Part shown: one piece after another, positions 63,906-64,000 of the stretch
How the letters are laid out: every line of letters begins with the position of its first letter
Numbering within the stretch: position 1 is the stretch's first letter
Assembly: GCA_025594325.1 (NCBI GenBank)
Contig: JANHCV010000002.1
Location: 1,612,001 to 1,676,000, forward strand
DNA length: 64,000 nucleotides
DNA from: Blastocladiella emersonii ATCC 22665
Taxonomy: Eukaryota > Blastocladiomycota > Blastocladiomycetes > Blastocladiales > Blastocladiaceae
Reading direction: 5' to 3'
Position numbers and translations under genes: made by a program
Notes under the pieces: generated by a model
Told to the model about the DNA's origin: nothing
The model's database searches: none
The model's input: only the letters and a program-made list of their open reading frames with translations

Positions 63906-64000
63906 AATGATTTCCAGCGACCATGACCTGAGCCTGGACGAGTGGCAGGAGCACCTCGCCGGGACCATGCCCGTGCCAAGCAGCTGGTACAGCAAGAGCG
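63906..64000 (+). CDS. Start of a further element gene, cut by the window edge
   Basis: ATG at 63906 opens 31 codons without a stop to the edge (MISSDHDLSLDEWQEHLAGT and so on). It is divergent from the fibre gene with only 19 bases between start codons. Too short to identify; the acidic helix gives no family hint. Confidence 0.5.

Larger units (their letters stand above)
55208..64000. mobile_element. Integrated virus-like / giant-transposon element, left part
   Basis: From about 55.2 kb the sequence changes from intron-containing host genes to intronless, tightly packed genes on both strands: primase-helicase (minus), tyrosine-recombinase-like (plus), DDE integrase (plus), fibre protein (minus) and a further frame leaving the window (plus). 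The integrase and fibre stop codons overlap and the last two start codons are 19 bases apart. The left border is placed where the host LRR gene ends inside a repeat, next to a pair of inverted palindromic arms (55208-55385). The gene set resembles Maverick/Polinton-like and virophage-like elements in having an rve integrase, but the primase is joined to a UL9-like SF2 helicase instead of an S3H helicase, and no polymerase B, capsid, protease or packaging ATPase is visible. The right end lies beyond 64 kb. Confidence 0.75.

Overview
The window looks like nuclear DNA from a flagellated, zoospore-forming fungus, most likely of the Blastocladiomycota type. The reasons are a complete axonemal dynein heavy chain, Sec63 and a SUMO protease in a GC-rich, gene-dense setting, and about twenty introns that are almost all 53-77 bases long. 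The taxon is an inference; no ribosomal or organelle marker is present. Exon coordinates below were built by hand from reading frames, splice signals and comparison between paralogues inside the window.

Bases 1 to about 10.4 kb hold two intact leucine-rich-repeat (LRR) genes and two decayed relatives, a large membrane protein of unknown family, and a small type I membrane protein with a proline-rich tail. Sec63 follows at 11.0-13.2 kb. Bases 13.3-18.85 kb carry a tandem array, all on the minus strand, of an unrecognised three-exon membrane protein family: three intact copies and one that looks broken. Then come an ankyrin-like protein, a DUF1295/steroid-reductase-like enzyme and a glutamine/histidine-rich nuclear-type protein (19.2-24.7 kb). 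After a 2.5 kb gene-poor stretch there are three minus-strand genes for secretory-pathway proteins (27.2-31.7 kb): a duplicated pair ending in the KDEL-like tetrapeptide RSEL, and an NmrA-like protein with a signal peptide.

Bases 32.0-46.3 kb are a four-exon inner-arm-type axonemal dynein heavy chain of 4696 residues. Next are a GT10 fucosyltransferase-like gene, an unrecognised helical protein, a Ulp1/SENP SUMO protease, and a single-pass membrane protein with a cytosolic SPRY domain that is a paralogue of the one at 5.7-6.7 kb.

From about 55.2 kb to the right edge the character changes: intronless, closely packed genes in both directions, with stop codons overlapping and start codons 19 bases apart. 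The genes are an archaeo-eukaryotic primase fused to an origin-binding-protein-like (UL9-like) SF2 helicase, a tyrosine-recombinase-like protein, a DDE (rve) integrase, a repeat-built fibre protein with a C1q-like head, and a gene that leaves the window. A 0.7 kb divergent region full of inverted repeats lies beside the primase-helicase gene and looks like a replication origin. This is the left part of an integrated virus-like or giant-transposon element. It sits against a host LRR gene that ends abruptly and also carries a frameshift. No capsid protein, DNA polymerase B or packaging ATPase is visible in the part present; the element continues beyond 64 kb. It is the best candidate here for an undescribed system.
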